Below, one piece after another: positions 1 through 8,514 of a stretch of 51,986 nucleotides of DNA. The first letter of the stretch is position 1. Every line of letters begins with the position of its first letter. The position numbers and the translations under genes were made by a program. Source of the DNA: Akkermansiaceae bacterium (GTDB lineage Bacteria > Verrucomicrobiota > Verrucomicrobiia > Verrucomicrobiales > Akkermansiaceae); NCBI GenBank assembly GCA_015062055.1, contig SUVK01000014.1:1-51986 (forward strand). The letters are read 5' to 3'. The notes below the pieces were generated by a model. That model ran no database searches. It worked only from the letters and a program-made list of their open reading frames with translations, and was not told the DNA's origin.

Positions 1-6
1 TGGCGA

Positions 7-65
7 ATTTTTCTGCCCCAAAATGCCGACTCGCTACGCTCGCTGTCATTTTGGGGCAGAAAAAT
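7..65. repeat. 19-bp perfect inverted repeat with 21-nt loop
   Basis: Bases 7-25 (ATTTTTCTGCCCCAAAATG) pair perfectly with 47-65 around a 21-nt loop. The loop carries the mirror-like stretch CTCGCTACGCTCG. The arms are flanked by A and T runs on both strands, so it could act as a bidirectional terminator for a gene outside the window, or be an interspersed palindromic repeat. No gene is visible to the left to decide between these. Confidence 0.8.
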
Positions 66-105
66 GGTGGATTTGCCTTGTTTTCTAGTCAATTATCCGC
101 TAAAG

Positions 106-162
106 TTTCGGTGACCGCAATTTTGAGGCATCCACTTTTCGGTGACTGTTTTTTTTGAGGCA
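106..162. repeat. two-copy imperfect tandem repeat, 31-bp period
   Basis: TTTCGGTGAC occurs at 106-115 and 137-146. Each copy is followed, after a T-rich stretch, by GAGGCA (125-130 and 157-162). The two units lie in the otherwise empty stretch before rpsT. No coding potential was recognised here. Confidence 0.6.
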
Positions 163-237
163 ATACGCTTTGTTCCTCTTCGCTGCTGATTGTGGGGGGG
201 GATGTCAATAAAAATTAAACTTTTGATATGAATTGTC

Positions 238-297
238 TTGACATTGCGCAAGAATTCTGTAAACTCTCTCCCACCAAAACGAAAAACCAATTATAAT
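238..297 (+). promoter_or_regulatory. rpsT promoters (two candidate -10 boxes)
   Basis: TTGACA at 238-243 with a 16-bp spacer to TAAACT at 260-265 would give a leader of about 34 nt. A second, perfect TATAAT at 292-297 ends 8 nt before the rpsT ATG, which would start the transcript at or next to the start codon. No clear -35 precedes the second box. No Shine-Dalgarno motif precedes the ATG. Confidence 0.6.
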
Positions 298-305
298 CTT
301 TACTT

Positions 306-569
306 ATGGCACACACTCAGTCCGCTAAGAAGCGCATCCGCCAGACGATTGCCCGCACGGCAGTCAACCGTTCCGTCATGTCCCGCGTTCGCACCCTTCG
401 CAAGAAGGTTGCTGAGGCTGTAACGGGTAACAACAAGGAGGCCGCTGTAGCCGCTTACAACGTATTTGCTTCCGCTATCGACAAAGCCGCCAAGAAGGGC
501 GTAGTGCCCGCTAACCGCGCTGCTAACTACAAGAGCAAGGCCGCCAAGGCTGTGGCTACCATCGCCTGA
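306..569 (+). CDS. rpsT: 30S ribosomal protein S20
   Basis: This 87-residue basic protein is a component of the small ribosomal subunit that binds 16S rRNA. It begins MAHTQSAKKRIRQT, the S20 N-terminal signature, and is rich in Lys, Arg and Ala throughout, as expected for the helical bundle of the family. Its length is the usual one. It is monocistronic: promoters lie just upstream and a strong stem-loop terminator lies 28 nt after the stop. The start codon sits 8 nt after a perfect TATAAT box and has no Shine-Dalgarno sequence. Confidence 0.97.
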   Translation: MAHTQSAKKRIRQTIARTAVNRSVMSRVRTLRKKVAEAVTGNNKEAAVAAYNVFASAIDKAAKKGVVPANRAANYKSKAAKAVATIA

Positions 570-597
570 GTTCCTTTTCAGGTTTTTCCGTTTTCTA

Positions 598-636
598 CAG
601 GGTATCGATTGACGAATCGATACCCTGCCGTTTTGT
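598..636 (+). terminator. rpsT intrinsic terminator
   Basis: A perfect 13-bp stem (CAGGGTATCGATT at 598-610 with 615-627) has a GACG tetraloop and is followed by CCGTTTTGTG. It sits 28 nt after the rpsT stop codon. Confidence 0.85.
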
Positions 637-878
637 GTGCCGGTAGCTAGGCTAATTCCCCTTGATAAAGCCACGTTTGAGCGAATCTCCATTTGTGGAA
701 CAAGATAAACAGCCGTGTAAGATTGGTGTCACTCAATTACAACGTGTACCCTGTACGTTTTCTTGCACCTTCATAAAAACGCAAAGCCTACGTTTTGAAA
801 AACGTAGGCTTGAGTATTTTTTTGTGAACGGTGATTCTCTCTGAGAAGCAACCATTGTTGAGTATTGCTTTCTATGTA
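628..878. other. intergenic stretch between rpsT and the DUF262 gene
   Basis: Apart from the stem-loop at 784-822, nothing recognisable was found. The small open frame at 662-844 runs straight through that terminator hairpin and resembles no known protein. Confidence 0.5.
784..822. terminator. bidirectional terminator between rpsT and the DUF262 gene
   Basis: A 12-bp perfect stem (784-795 with 800-811, around loop TGAA) is followed on the plus strand by GAGTATTTTTTT. On the minus strand it is followed by a T-rich tract (TTTGCGTTTTTA). It lies between rpsT and the converging DUF262 gene that ends at 879, so it can end transcription from both sides. Confidence 0.8.
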
Positions 879-2966
879 CTATAGCAACGTACTTTGCTCT
901 GGAGCCTCGTCTCGGAGGTAGAACACCAAATCACTAAAGTCTATTTGGTATAATTTGAAGAGCTCTATTAAGACTCCGAGCTTGTGCTGGGTGTCATTAT
1001 TTGTCCAGACGTATATGTTTTTGCCGATGGGCTCGCTTCTTCTGAATGCATCTTCGGAGAAACTGAAATTAGATTCCAGGCTGTATTTATTATCAGAGGC
1101 GGCCATCGTTTCAATGATGGTTCTATCCTCGGCGTAGATTTGGCTAAGAACATTCTTATACATCTCCACCCAGCTTGTTACCGGCTGCTCGCTGTTTTTG
1201 AATGCAAATCTTACTATTGAGCGACCGGTCATTAGCAATGCATCTTCCAGTGTGTATGCAATCATCTGTTTTTCTGCAGGCTTAAACGAGGTAATAGGCA
1301 TAGGCCAGATAGTCAATGCTTTTTGCGCTAATAACTGGCTGCGCTCCTCAATCTCTGTTAAAGTCCAGTGCTCTTTTTTTGAAATCCACATATTTAAACG
1401 GATGCCGCTTTCATCATAGCCGTGCTTCATGGTTCTTTTATCCATGAAAGATGAATTGCCGTACTTCGAGTTATAAGCAGTTAATGTAAGGTTGCCTATT
1501 CTGTGCAGCCATTCTGCATGAATTGACTCGTGATTTTCTCCCAGCTCTCGTTTCCAAGTCGGCGTTAAAATTTGAGGCATGATATGGTCGATGGAGTAAT
1601 CACCTGCATCGCAATGGCGGTAGATGTCTTTGTCCTCAGCGGAGTCACTGTTTTCAAGACGTTCGAACAAATAAATCTTATTTTTGGGGTACATGTTGTA
1701 CACCGGCTTGCTCACAAAAGCACTAGCAAACTCCCGGTCGTCAGGGAATCGGGCTTTGTCCCTTTTCGCCAGCAGCGCAAACTTGTATTTTTCTACATAG
1801 TTGTCCTCATTGGATTCGTAGCGAACTATTTCGTTATGTAACATGAGGAAGATTTTATTAAGCGCATTTGTGGGCAAATCGCAGATATTACGTCTCAGCA
1901 CATAATTCTCTGCTATCAGGAATACTTGTGTAACCTCTTCTATTGTCAGCTTGTTTTCATCGTATAAGCGAAGTACTTCCAAGAAGAAAGGTCTTGTTAC
2001 GGTTGTCTCTAGGCGAATTAATCGCTTAATACAGGCATTTAATACACTGCAAGAGGTTTCATTTCCCAGAAGAATTCCATATCTTTTAGCATATTGCAGC
2101 ATTTCTGCCAAAAGCTGCTCCGTCTCATAGTGCTCGGTTCTGACAAACTCCTTGAAAATGGAATAAACTTTTTTCTGCGGCGGGATAGATTGTTGCTTGA
2201 CACTGAGATAATCGCGGATGAATGCACTTACCTCGTATCTGGTATAGAGTTCGATTCTATTCCAGTATTTCTCATAGTAATCCTCTTGCTCTTGTGCGGG
2301 CTGCCCCATCAGAATGAAGTTTCTGATTTTGTCGCCTTCGCTTAATTCGAGCCCTGTAGAGTTCAGACTTTCAAATATGAGCTGGGCATTATCTTCACTA
2401 TTTAAGCCTATGTTGATGACATCAAGCTTTTGTATAGCGCGGAATAAGTCATCGATTGATATTTCCCGTTTTTGGATCCGCTCATAAAAATAGTTGTAGT
2501 TAACCGTTAAGTGCGAATCTCGAATATATTCAGAGGTGTCAGCAAATAGCTTATCAAAAGCCATTCTATCGTGCTTCACCGGCTTCAGCTTGAGACGCTT
2601 TTCCTTGGGTTGGTATTTGTCGACAAGGTATTCATCATAAATACGCTGTTTCAGATTGTCAGCATCAGCCACGAGTACCCCCTTATCCAAGAGATTGTAC
2701 ATGGCAAGAAACAGAAGTGAGACGGTAGTCAAGCGCTGCTGCCCATCAATAATCAGGTACTCACCGTTGCTATCCTGATTGTATTTAGACACAATACTTC
2801 CAAAGAAGTGACTCCGACGATTTTCTGCTATGATTTTGACAAGGTCATCATACAACTGCTTGCAGTTCTCAATTTTCCAGTCGTAGTTACGCTGGTATAC
2901 AGGGATGACAAATCGTTTGTCTGACCCCTCCATGTATTTCACAAATTTGCATTCTTGTCCAGTCAT
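879..2966 (-). CDS. DUF262/DUF1524 HNH nuclease, GmrSD-like
   Basis: The protein has 695 residues. The N-terminal DUF262 domain shows IPVYQRNYDW (residues 21-30) and DGQQRLTT (74-81), the motif of the ParB/sulfiredoxin-like GmrS domain that binds or hydrolyses nucleotide. The C-terminal DUF1524 region shows an HNH-type motif, DHIMPQ (460-465) with HRIGNLTLT (488-496). The family includes the type IV restriction enzyme GmrSD, which cuts modified phage DNA, and related defence nucleases. It lies 163 bp downstream of hsdR on the same strand and may have its own promoter (TTGTGC near 3002 and TATTAG ending 8 nt before the ATG). A defence role is inferred from family and location. The target modification cannot be read from sequence. 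Confidence 0.85.
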   Translation of the reverse strand: MTGQECKFVKYMEGSDKRFVIPVYQRNYDWKIENCKQLYDDLVKIIAENRRSHFFGSIVSKYNQDSNGEYLIIDGQQRLTTVSLLFLAMYNLLDKGVLVADADNLKQRIYDEYLVDKYQPKEKRLKLKPVKHDRMAFDKLFADTSEYIRDSHLTVNYNYFYERIQKREISIDDLFRAIQKLDVINIGLNSEDNAQLIFESLNSTGLELSEGDKIRNFILMGQPAQEQEDYYEKYWNRIELYTRYEVSAFIRDYLSVKQQSIPPQKKVYSIFKEFVRTEHYETEQLLAEMLQYAKRYGILLGNETSCSVLNACIKRLIRLETTVTRPFFLEVLRLYDENKLTIEEVTQVFLIAENYVLRRNICDLPTNALNKIFLMLHNEIVRYESNEDNYVEKYKFALLAKRDKARFPDDREFASAFVSKPVYNMYPKNKIYLFERLENSDSAEDKDIYRHCDAGDYSIDHIMPQILTPTWKRELGENHESIHAEWLHRIGNLTLTAYNSKYGNSSFMDKRTMKHGYDESGIRLNMWISKKEHWTLTEIEERSQLLAQKALTIWPMPITSFKPAEKQMIAYTLEDALLMTGRSIVRFAFKNSEQPVTSWVEMYKNVLSQIYAEDRTIIETMAASDNKYSLESNFSFSEDAFRRSEPIGKNIYVWTNNDTQHKLGVLIELFKLYQIDFSDLVFYLRDEAPEQSTLL

Positions 2967-3129
2967 GTCTCTATCTAATAGTTGGTAAATAATCTAGCAC
3001 AAAAGTAACTTTCAGTAAAGAAAATGGCATATTTTCCCGGAATTGATTTGCACGATAATCGTATCGAGCATAAGGCTCTGAGTGCTGTATATCTCGCTCA
3101 TGTCTGATATCTAAACTGTATGTTGTTTC

Positions 3130-6100
3130 TTACTTCTCTTCTTCAGCTGCTTCCACTACATTTGGCTCAAAATCTTGGGGCTCGAACTTTTTTGCTTTTT
3201 CTCTGAGTCCTGTGTATATTTCTGAAACGAATATACCGAGTACTTCTTTTTTGAGCTCCTCATTATTGAGCAAAGTGGTGTAGAAGTCCTGGTTTTGTTC
3301 CAGTCCTTGAATAAGAACCTCATCTATATTTTTGTAGAATGAGAATTCAAAATCGCGCTCGGTGTTGTTTTTTGCGCTGCGTTTCAGGGTGTCGGACTTT
3401 AAGAGCAAATCGCGCATTTGCAAAAGTGATTTGATGACCACATCTCCATCGAAGTTTTTGCCCATTCGACTGTTAATCTCTTCGATAATTTGAGATAAAC
3501 GCTCTTTTTTGGACTCGATGTTCGAGACTCCTTCCGCTTCGGGCAGTTTCACCATGGGATTGGGGCGAACCGTCGGCTTTGTATGTACGGATCCTTTTTT
3601 CTGGGTAAAGCCGGTGGCTTTGAGTTTACCGTCCAAATTAAAACCGGCACCCTCTTTTCTTGTTTTCAGGAACGAGCCCAAGTAGCTCAAGAAATTGTAT
3701 TTCTTGAACAGCTCTTTATCTTCAAAACAACTCGCTTGAATCAAGAACTCGTACAATCTTACAAATCTCTGTATAGCCTGGGCAATGACTATTTGCTCTG
3801 TTTGGTCGTAGTTGGTTGTAATGTGTTTTTTTGCACGTTTCAAGTAATACATCATGTGCGTTCTATCCAAGTCCGACTTAACCTTTTTATGAAGCAGCTT
3901 GTTAAAGTCATCTATGTCTGTAGGATTCAGGAAATAATACGAATCAATCTTAGCCTCCAGCTCATAAATGGCCGTAGGGGTCACGCTGTTAGACAAAATG
4001 GTAGTGGTGTAATACTTGGCAAAAGCCTTCTCGATTTCTTCGTAATCATTAGCAAAGTCCAGTATGAATGTTTTTTTCTCATACGGAGGGCAAATGCGGT
4101 TCAATCGGGATAATGTTTGTACCACGTTTACATCATGCAGCCGTTTAAGAATATACATGGCGCAGAGCTTTTTCTGATCGAACCCCGTTTGGTACTTATC
4201 TGCTACCAACAGAACTTGATATACATCTTTGTCAAATTCTTTCGGCAGGCGTTTTTCGGGGAATCCGTTCATACCCACTTCTGTATAAGTTTTCTCATCG
4301 CCGGACAGTTTTACTTTGCCGGAGAATGCCACAAGGGCTTTTATGCCCTTGTAGCCCTTTCTGGCCACGTATTCATCAAAAGCTTTTCTGTATTTCACTG
4401 CACCATGGCGAGATTCGGTAATGACCATGGCTTTTGCTTGACCGTTCAGCTCATGCATCACACAGTTACGGAAGTGTTCTATAATAATCTCCACGCGCTG
4501 AGCGATATTGGTGTCATGCAGCTGAATAAAACGCGCAATCTGTCGCTTAGCCTCGTTGGTTTTCAGCTCAGGGTCCTCCTCTATTTTTTTGTTCAGCCGG
4601 TAATAGGTATCGTAGGTAATGTAGCTTTGCAGAACATCAATGATAAAGCCTTCTTCTATGGCCTGCTTCATGGAGTAAATATGGAATGCTTCTCGCTGTC
4701 CCTTGGTATTCAGGCTGCCGAACAATTGCAATGTGGTGGGCTTAGGCGTGGCTGTAAAGGCAAACATGGAGATATTACGCTGTTTCCCAATCTCCCTTAC
4801 CTTGGCGTTAATTATTTCTTCTGCATCGTTGAAATATTCCTCATCTCCCACGCCCATGGCGCCGGTCACCGCCATCATATTTTTGCCGGCGGTAGAGGAA
4901 TGGGCTTCATCTATGATGACGGCGAAGTTCTTTTTGTTCAACCCCTTAACGGAGTCAATAATGTAAGGGAACTTTTGTATGGTTGTGACAATGATTTTCG
5001 TATTACCCTCCAGCGCATCTTTCAGGTCAGAGGACTTGCAGCGGTCATCCATTACCCGTACCAAACCGCTTTTGTGCTCAATGCCCATCACGGCATCCTG
5101 CAACTGCCGATCCACGACAACGCGGTCCGTAATAATCACGATATTGTCGTAAATCTGCTTGTTGTCTGCATCATGCAGGGAGCTCAAGCGGTGCGCTAAC
5201 CAGGCAATTTCGTTTGTCTTGCCGGAGCCTGCGGAATGTTGCAGCAGATAATTGCGTGCCGTGCCGGTCTCCACCACATCTGCCAGTAGTTTGCGCACTA
5301 CATCAAGCTGGTGGAATCTGGGGAAAATCATCGTTTCTTTTATTTTGCCTGTTTCATCATCTTTCTTCTTTTCGATGAACATGAACTTGCTGATAATCTC
5401 CAGCACGGAGTCCTTTTGCAGAATCTCCTCCCACATGTAATAGACACTGAACTTGTCTTTGCACGAGGGGTTGCCTGCGCCGGTGTGGATTCCTTCCCCA
5501 TTACCCATATTGAAAGGCAAAAAGAAGGTGGCATCCCCGTCCAGCTTTGTGGTCATGTATACTTGGTCTGTGTCCATGGCAAAGCATACCAACACACCGC
5601 TCTTCCATTTAAAAATCCTTGTCTTGGGGTCGCGCTCCTTGCGGTATTGTTCAATGGCATCTTGGTATGATTGCTTGGTTGCATCGCTTTTCAGCTCTAT
5701 GGTCGCTATGGCAAAGCCATTCAGAAACAGCACCACATCCACTCGTTCCTTATTACTGACCCACACCTCTTCCGCTACGCTGAAGATATTGTTGAGGTAT
5801 TTTTTCACCAACTCTTGATTAAAATCGGTCGCGGGTCTGGTGTACATCATATCCAGATGTACCATGTTTATCTCAATACCGTTTTTCAGTACCTCCAAGC
5901 GGCTTCCTTTGCTCTTCGTTTCTTCGTGGCTGATGACGCCCAGTATGGTCTTCTCTAGCTCGCTCTTGTATATCTTGCGCAGCTCCTCCATCTTTTCCGG
6001 TTGCGTTGCCTCCAGAAATTGAAACAACAATTCCTCATCCAGCGCAGATTGACGCGCATACGTCTTGGCCTCGCGGATTTTGTACCCATTCTCGGCCAAG

Positions 6101-6153
6101 CGCTCCAACAGGTACCGCTGGTAATCGGATTTCTCGTTTAATACTTTATTCAT
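3130..6153 (-). CDS. hsdR: type I restriction enzyme, R (restriction/translocase) subunit
   Basis: HsdR is the motor and nuclease subunit of a type I restriction-modification complex, translocating DNA and cutting away from the recognition site. The 1007 residues contain an N-terminal PD-(D/E)xK nuclease with D139 and E153-L-K155 (in IATIELKSD), Walker A in HSAGSGKT (about 306-313), a DEAH box (415-418), TATP (467-470) and a C-terminal helical part. The catalytic residues are all present, so it looks active. It is the last gene of the hsdM-hsdS-rhuM-hsdR operon, 13 nt after the RhuM gene. The C-terminal tail is acidic (AAEEEK). Confidence 0.95.
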   Translation of the reverse strand: MNKVLNEKSDYQRYLLERLAENGYKIREAKTYARQSALDEELLFQFLEATQPEKMEELRKIYKSELEKTILGVISHEETKSKGSRLEVLKNGIEINMVHLDMMYTRPATDFNQELVKKYLNNIFSVAEEVWVSNKERVDVVLFLNGFAIATIELKSDATKQSYQDAIEQYRKERDPKTRIFKWKSGVLVCFAMDTDQVYMTTKLDGDATFFLPFNMGNGEGIHTGAGNPSCKDKFSVYYMWEEILQKDSVLEIISKFMFIEKKKDDETGKIKETMIFPRFHQLDVVRKLLADVVETGTARNYLLQHSAGSGKTNEIAWLAHRLSSLHDADNKQIYDNIVIITDRVVVDRQLQDAVMGIEHKSGLVRVMDDRCKSSDLKDALEGNTKIIVTTIQKFPYIIDSVKGLNKKNFAVIIDEAHSSTAGKNMMAVTGAMGVGDEEYFNDAEEIINAKVREIGKQRNISMFAFTATPKPTTLQLFGSLNTKGQREAFHIYSMKQAIEEGFIIDVLQSYITYDTYYRLNKKIEEDPELKTNEAKRQIARFIQLHDTNIAQRVEIIIEHFRNCVMHELNGQAKAMVITESRHGAVKYRKAFDEYVARKGYKGIKALVAFSGKVKLSGDEKTYTEVGMNGFPEKRLPKEFDKDVYQVLLVADKYQTGFDQKKLCAMYILKRLHDVNVVQTLSRLNRICPPYEKKTFILDFANDYEEIEKAFAKYYTTTILSNSVTPTAIYELEAKIDSYYFLNPTDIDDFNKLLHKKVKSDLDRTHMMYYLKRAKKHITTNYDQTEQIVIAQAIQRFVRLYEFLIQASCFEDKELFKKYNFLSYLGSFLKTRKEGAGFNLDGKLKATGFTQKKGSVHTKPTVRPNPMVKLPEAEGVSNIESKKERLSQIIEEINSRMGKNFDGDVVIKSLLQMRDLLLKSDTLKRSAKNNTERDFEFSFYKNIDEVLIQGLEQNQDFYTTLLNNEELKKEVLGIFVSEIYTGLREKAKKFEPQDFEPNVVEAAEEEK

Positions 6154-6166
6154 AGGTAAGTCTATA

Positions 6167-7237
6167 TCAGTTTTTACTGTTATTCAGTGCTTTTTGAATT
6201 CCGGTAATGGTTTCCAGATAATCTATTTCTACGGGCGAAAGCTCCGTTTGTTGATAGATGCGGTATTCTTGCTCCGCCTTTTGCATGGCTTGTTTATGGC
6301 TTATTTTCCCTTTGTCTTGCAATACCGCCTCCCCAATGCCGGCCAACAAATTGTCCAGCTGCTTCAGGTAATCCTCCATTCTCATGATGCGGTGCTTCCT
6401 TGCTGCTATCTCTGCAAAATCAAAATAACCGGATACCAAATTGTTCAATGTCTTCAGCTCTTCTTCCGTCAGATAGTTCTTGGCCACTTTGGCATCTTTC
6501 AGCATGGGGGTAGCCCCGCTGAATGTTTGCAACCCCATGAATGGCTTGCTCGCATCTGCCCGAGCATAGATAACTTCTGCAGCCGTTTGCCCGTGTGCCG
6601 CAAAATGGAACTTGTTTTGCACCACGCTGAAAAACTCTTGGCTTACACTGCTTTTGGGGTCATAATCAGCACTCGTGGCGTATAAATCCAGCACCTGTCG
6701 ATACAGCACTTTCTCCGATGAGCGGATATCGCGGATGCGCTCCAACAGCTCTTTCCAGTAGCCGCCGCCCCCCAGCTCTTTCAATCTCGCATCATCCATG
6801 GTAAATCCTTTGCGGATATATTCCGTCAATCGTGCCGTTGCCCACTGGCGGAATCGCGTGGCCAACAAGCTTTTTACCCGATAGCCCACCGAGATGATCA
6901 TGTCCAGATTATACAGCGTTATCTCGCGCCGTACCTCTCGCCGCCCCTCCGTGCGGATGACCTGTATCGTTTTGCTGGTTTCGTCCTCAACTAATTCTCC
7001 TTCCTCATACACATTCAGCACATGCTTGTTGATGTTGCGGCGTGTTGTTTGGTACAAATCCGCCATCTGTTGCAGGCTCAACCATACCGTTTCTCCTTCC
7101 ATGCGCACATCAATACGTATACCTCCCGGCTCGCTCCGGTAGATAATTATCCCTCCATCCTGCGGTGCATCTTCTAATGGGAATAATTCACTTTGCATAT
7201 TTATCGTTTCTTCTTGCTGCTGTGTTTGTTCGAACAT
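6167..7237 (-). CDS. RhuM family protein inside the hsd operon
   Basis: The protein has 356 residues. After an acidic, Gln-rich N-terminus it has the conserved RhuM core: an HTH-like stretch (VWLSLQQMADLYQTTRRNINKH), then LYNLDMIISVGYRVKS and FRQWAT, and a helical C-terminal half. RhuM was named from a Salmonella pathogenicity island gene. Its biochemical role is unsettled, but relatives are often found inside type I restriction operons. Here it lies 19 nt after hsdS and 13 nt before hsdR, so it is almost certainly cotranscribed with them. A regulatory or anti-restriction accessory role is inference. Confidence 0.88.
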   Translation of the reverse strand: MFEQTQQQEETINMQSELFPLEDAPQDGGIIIYRSEPGGIRIDVRMEGETVWLSLQQMADLYQTTRRNINKHVLNVYEEGELVEDETSKTIQVIRTEGRREVRREITLYNLDMIISVGYRVKSLLATRFRQWATARLTEYIRKGFTMDDARLKELGGGGYWKELLERIRDIRSSEKVLYRQVLDLYATSADYDPKSSVSQEFFSVVQNKFHFAAHGQTAAEVIYARADASKPFMGLQTFSGATPMLKDAKVAKNYLTEEELKTLNNLVSGYFDFAEIAARKHRIMRMEDYLKQLDNLLAGIGEAVLQDKGKISHKQAMQKAEQEYRIYQQTELSPVEIDYLETITGIQKALNNSKN

Positions 7238-7256
7238 GGTACTTTTAGTTCCATGT

Positions 7257-8513
7257 TCATTTATGTGGCACTTCCTTCTTCCCGGTTACGTATTCGTAGA
7301 TGAGGGACTTCTTGTATTCTTCTAAGACCCTTAGTTGTTTCTGTTTAGACGATAACGTTTCGTCTATTGCCTTGCATTTTTTATCCAAATATTCAGCGAT
7401 TTCGTCTTGTTCTTTCCTTGTATTAGGTAAGGCTACTTTAATCACTTTTGTTTTTTCCCAGCTTCTAAAGTCACTGGTGTTCCCTCTTATGCCATTAGAA
7501 ATTGCCTTGTAAACTTTTTTTATCGCTAACATTTGCAAATAGTACGCTAAAAAAGATTTGTTTTCAGAGCTTTCGCATACATGCACAACTGTGGTACATC
7601 TTCCCGAATATGAAGATACTGCAATTGCTCCATGCCATGTATCCATGCCATGTATCAACAAATCGCCTGACGCAACGCCCTGAAACATTTCTTCTTTTTC
7701 AGAAGTTAACCCTGTGTGTTTTTCGCTTCTATATATAACCTTACCACTGTTAGAACAAATCAGAATTGACGCACTCTTGGAGGTTGTTCTGTTTAATTTT
7801 TGGCAAATATACCCCAAACGAACAACTCGCCACTTAGCAGGCATAAGACCTAGCCATTCTATCCCGCTATTCTTCATCTCCACATTGGGATTCAATCCTT
7901 TGGTAACAGCCTCGGTAATAATGGAATTTTTTAACTCTTCCAGTGTGCTGATTTCCGCCTGAATATCCTCTACCAATGCATCAATTTCGGCGCATTTGGA
8001 GTCAAGGAAGGATACTATAGCAAGCTGTTCGTCTTTCGGAGGAACCAATAACATGAGTTTAGAGAACTCTGAGTAATTGAGTCCTTGTCTTACGCCATTA
8101 CCCATGTTATAGAACACTTTTTGTACATCGTAGGCGTGTAAGAGATAGTGAAAGTAAGCCGAATTGACACCCAGCTTAGGACGCAACGCAATATAAGCGG
8201 AGGTAATAATACCATGTTCGGTAGACAAGGCCGTTCTTAGACTCCGTTTATCGTTCTGCAAGTCTGTAGGCCTAATAATAATATCCCCATCTTCAATGAT
8301 ATTGTAAGTATTAAAGCTAGCAGGCAAAAGCCCCCCGTTAGTGTTGATATCTTTTCTCTTTATTTTACCGTAGCTCAGCGAAAGCAGGTTAGTTTCAGCC
8401 AAAAGAACATTCGGTGCTTTTCGCTCGGAAAAATAATAGTATACAGGATGCTGCGCCCAATGTCCGGGACATTCTCCTACCCACGCAATACCGCTATCCT
8501 TCATTTTCCTCAT
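7257..8513 (-). CDS. hsdS: type I restriction enzyme, S (specificity) subunit
   Basis: HsdS determines the recognition sequence and anchors HsdM and HsdR. The open frame extends upstream to 8651 inside hsdM, but the ATG at 8513 is preferred. It begins MRKMKDSGIAWVGECPGHW, the usual HsdS start, and lies one base after the hsdM stop. The resulting 418 residues hold two target recognition domains. Each begins with the repeat SGI(A/E)W(V/L)G..P..W (near residues 8 and 217) and ends in a helical conserved region (LDSKCAEIDALVEDIQAEI and YLDKKCKAIDETLSSKQ). Two full half-domains imply a bipartite site. Confidence 0.92.
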   Translation of the reverse strand: MRKMKDSGIAWVGECPGHWAQHPVYYYFSERKAPNVLLAETNLLSLSYGKIKRKDINTNGGLLPASFNTYNIIEDGDIIIRPTDLQNDKRSLRTALSTEHGIITSAYIALRPKLGVNSAYFHYLLHAYDVQKVFYNMGNGVRQGLNYSEFSKLMLLVPPKDEQLAIVSFLDSKCAEIDALVEDIQAEISTLEELKNSIITEAVTKGLNPNVEMKNSGIEWLGLMPAKWRVVRLGYICQKLNRTTSKSASILICSNSGKVIYRSEKHTGLTSEKEEMFQGVASGDLLIHGMDTWHGAIAVSSYSGRCTTVVHVCESSENKSFLAYYLQMLAIKKVYKAISNGIRGNTSDFRSWEKTKVIKVALPNTRKEQDEIAEYLDKKCKAIDETLSSKQKQLRVLEEYKKSLIYEYVTGKKEVPHK

Positions 8514-8514
8514 A

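Noticed and set aside
106..162. CRISPR-like repeats
   Set aside because: Only two imperfect units in direct tandem, with no spacers and no cas genes in the window.
662..844. 60-residue open frame after rpsT
   Set aside because: Runs through a strong terminator hairpin and T run; no family features.
4117..5199. 360-residue open frame opposite hsdR
   Set aside because: Lies wholly antisense to the helicase core of hsdR, whose motifs are intact; no recognisable protein features.
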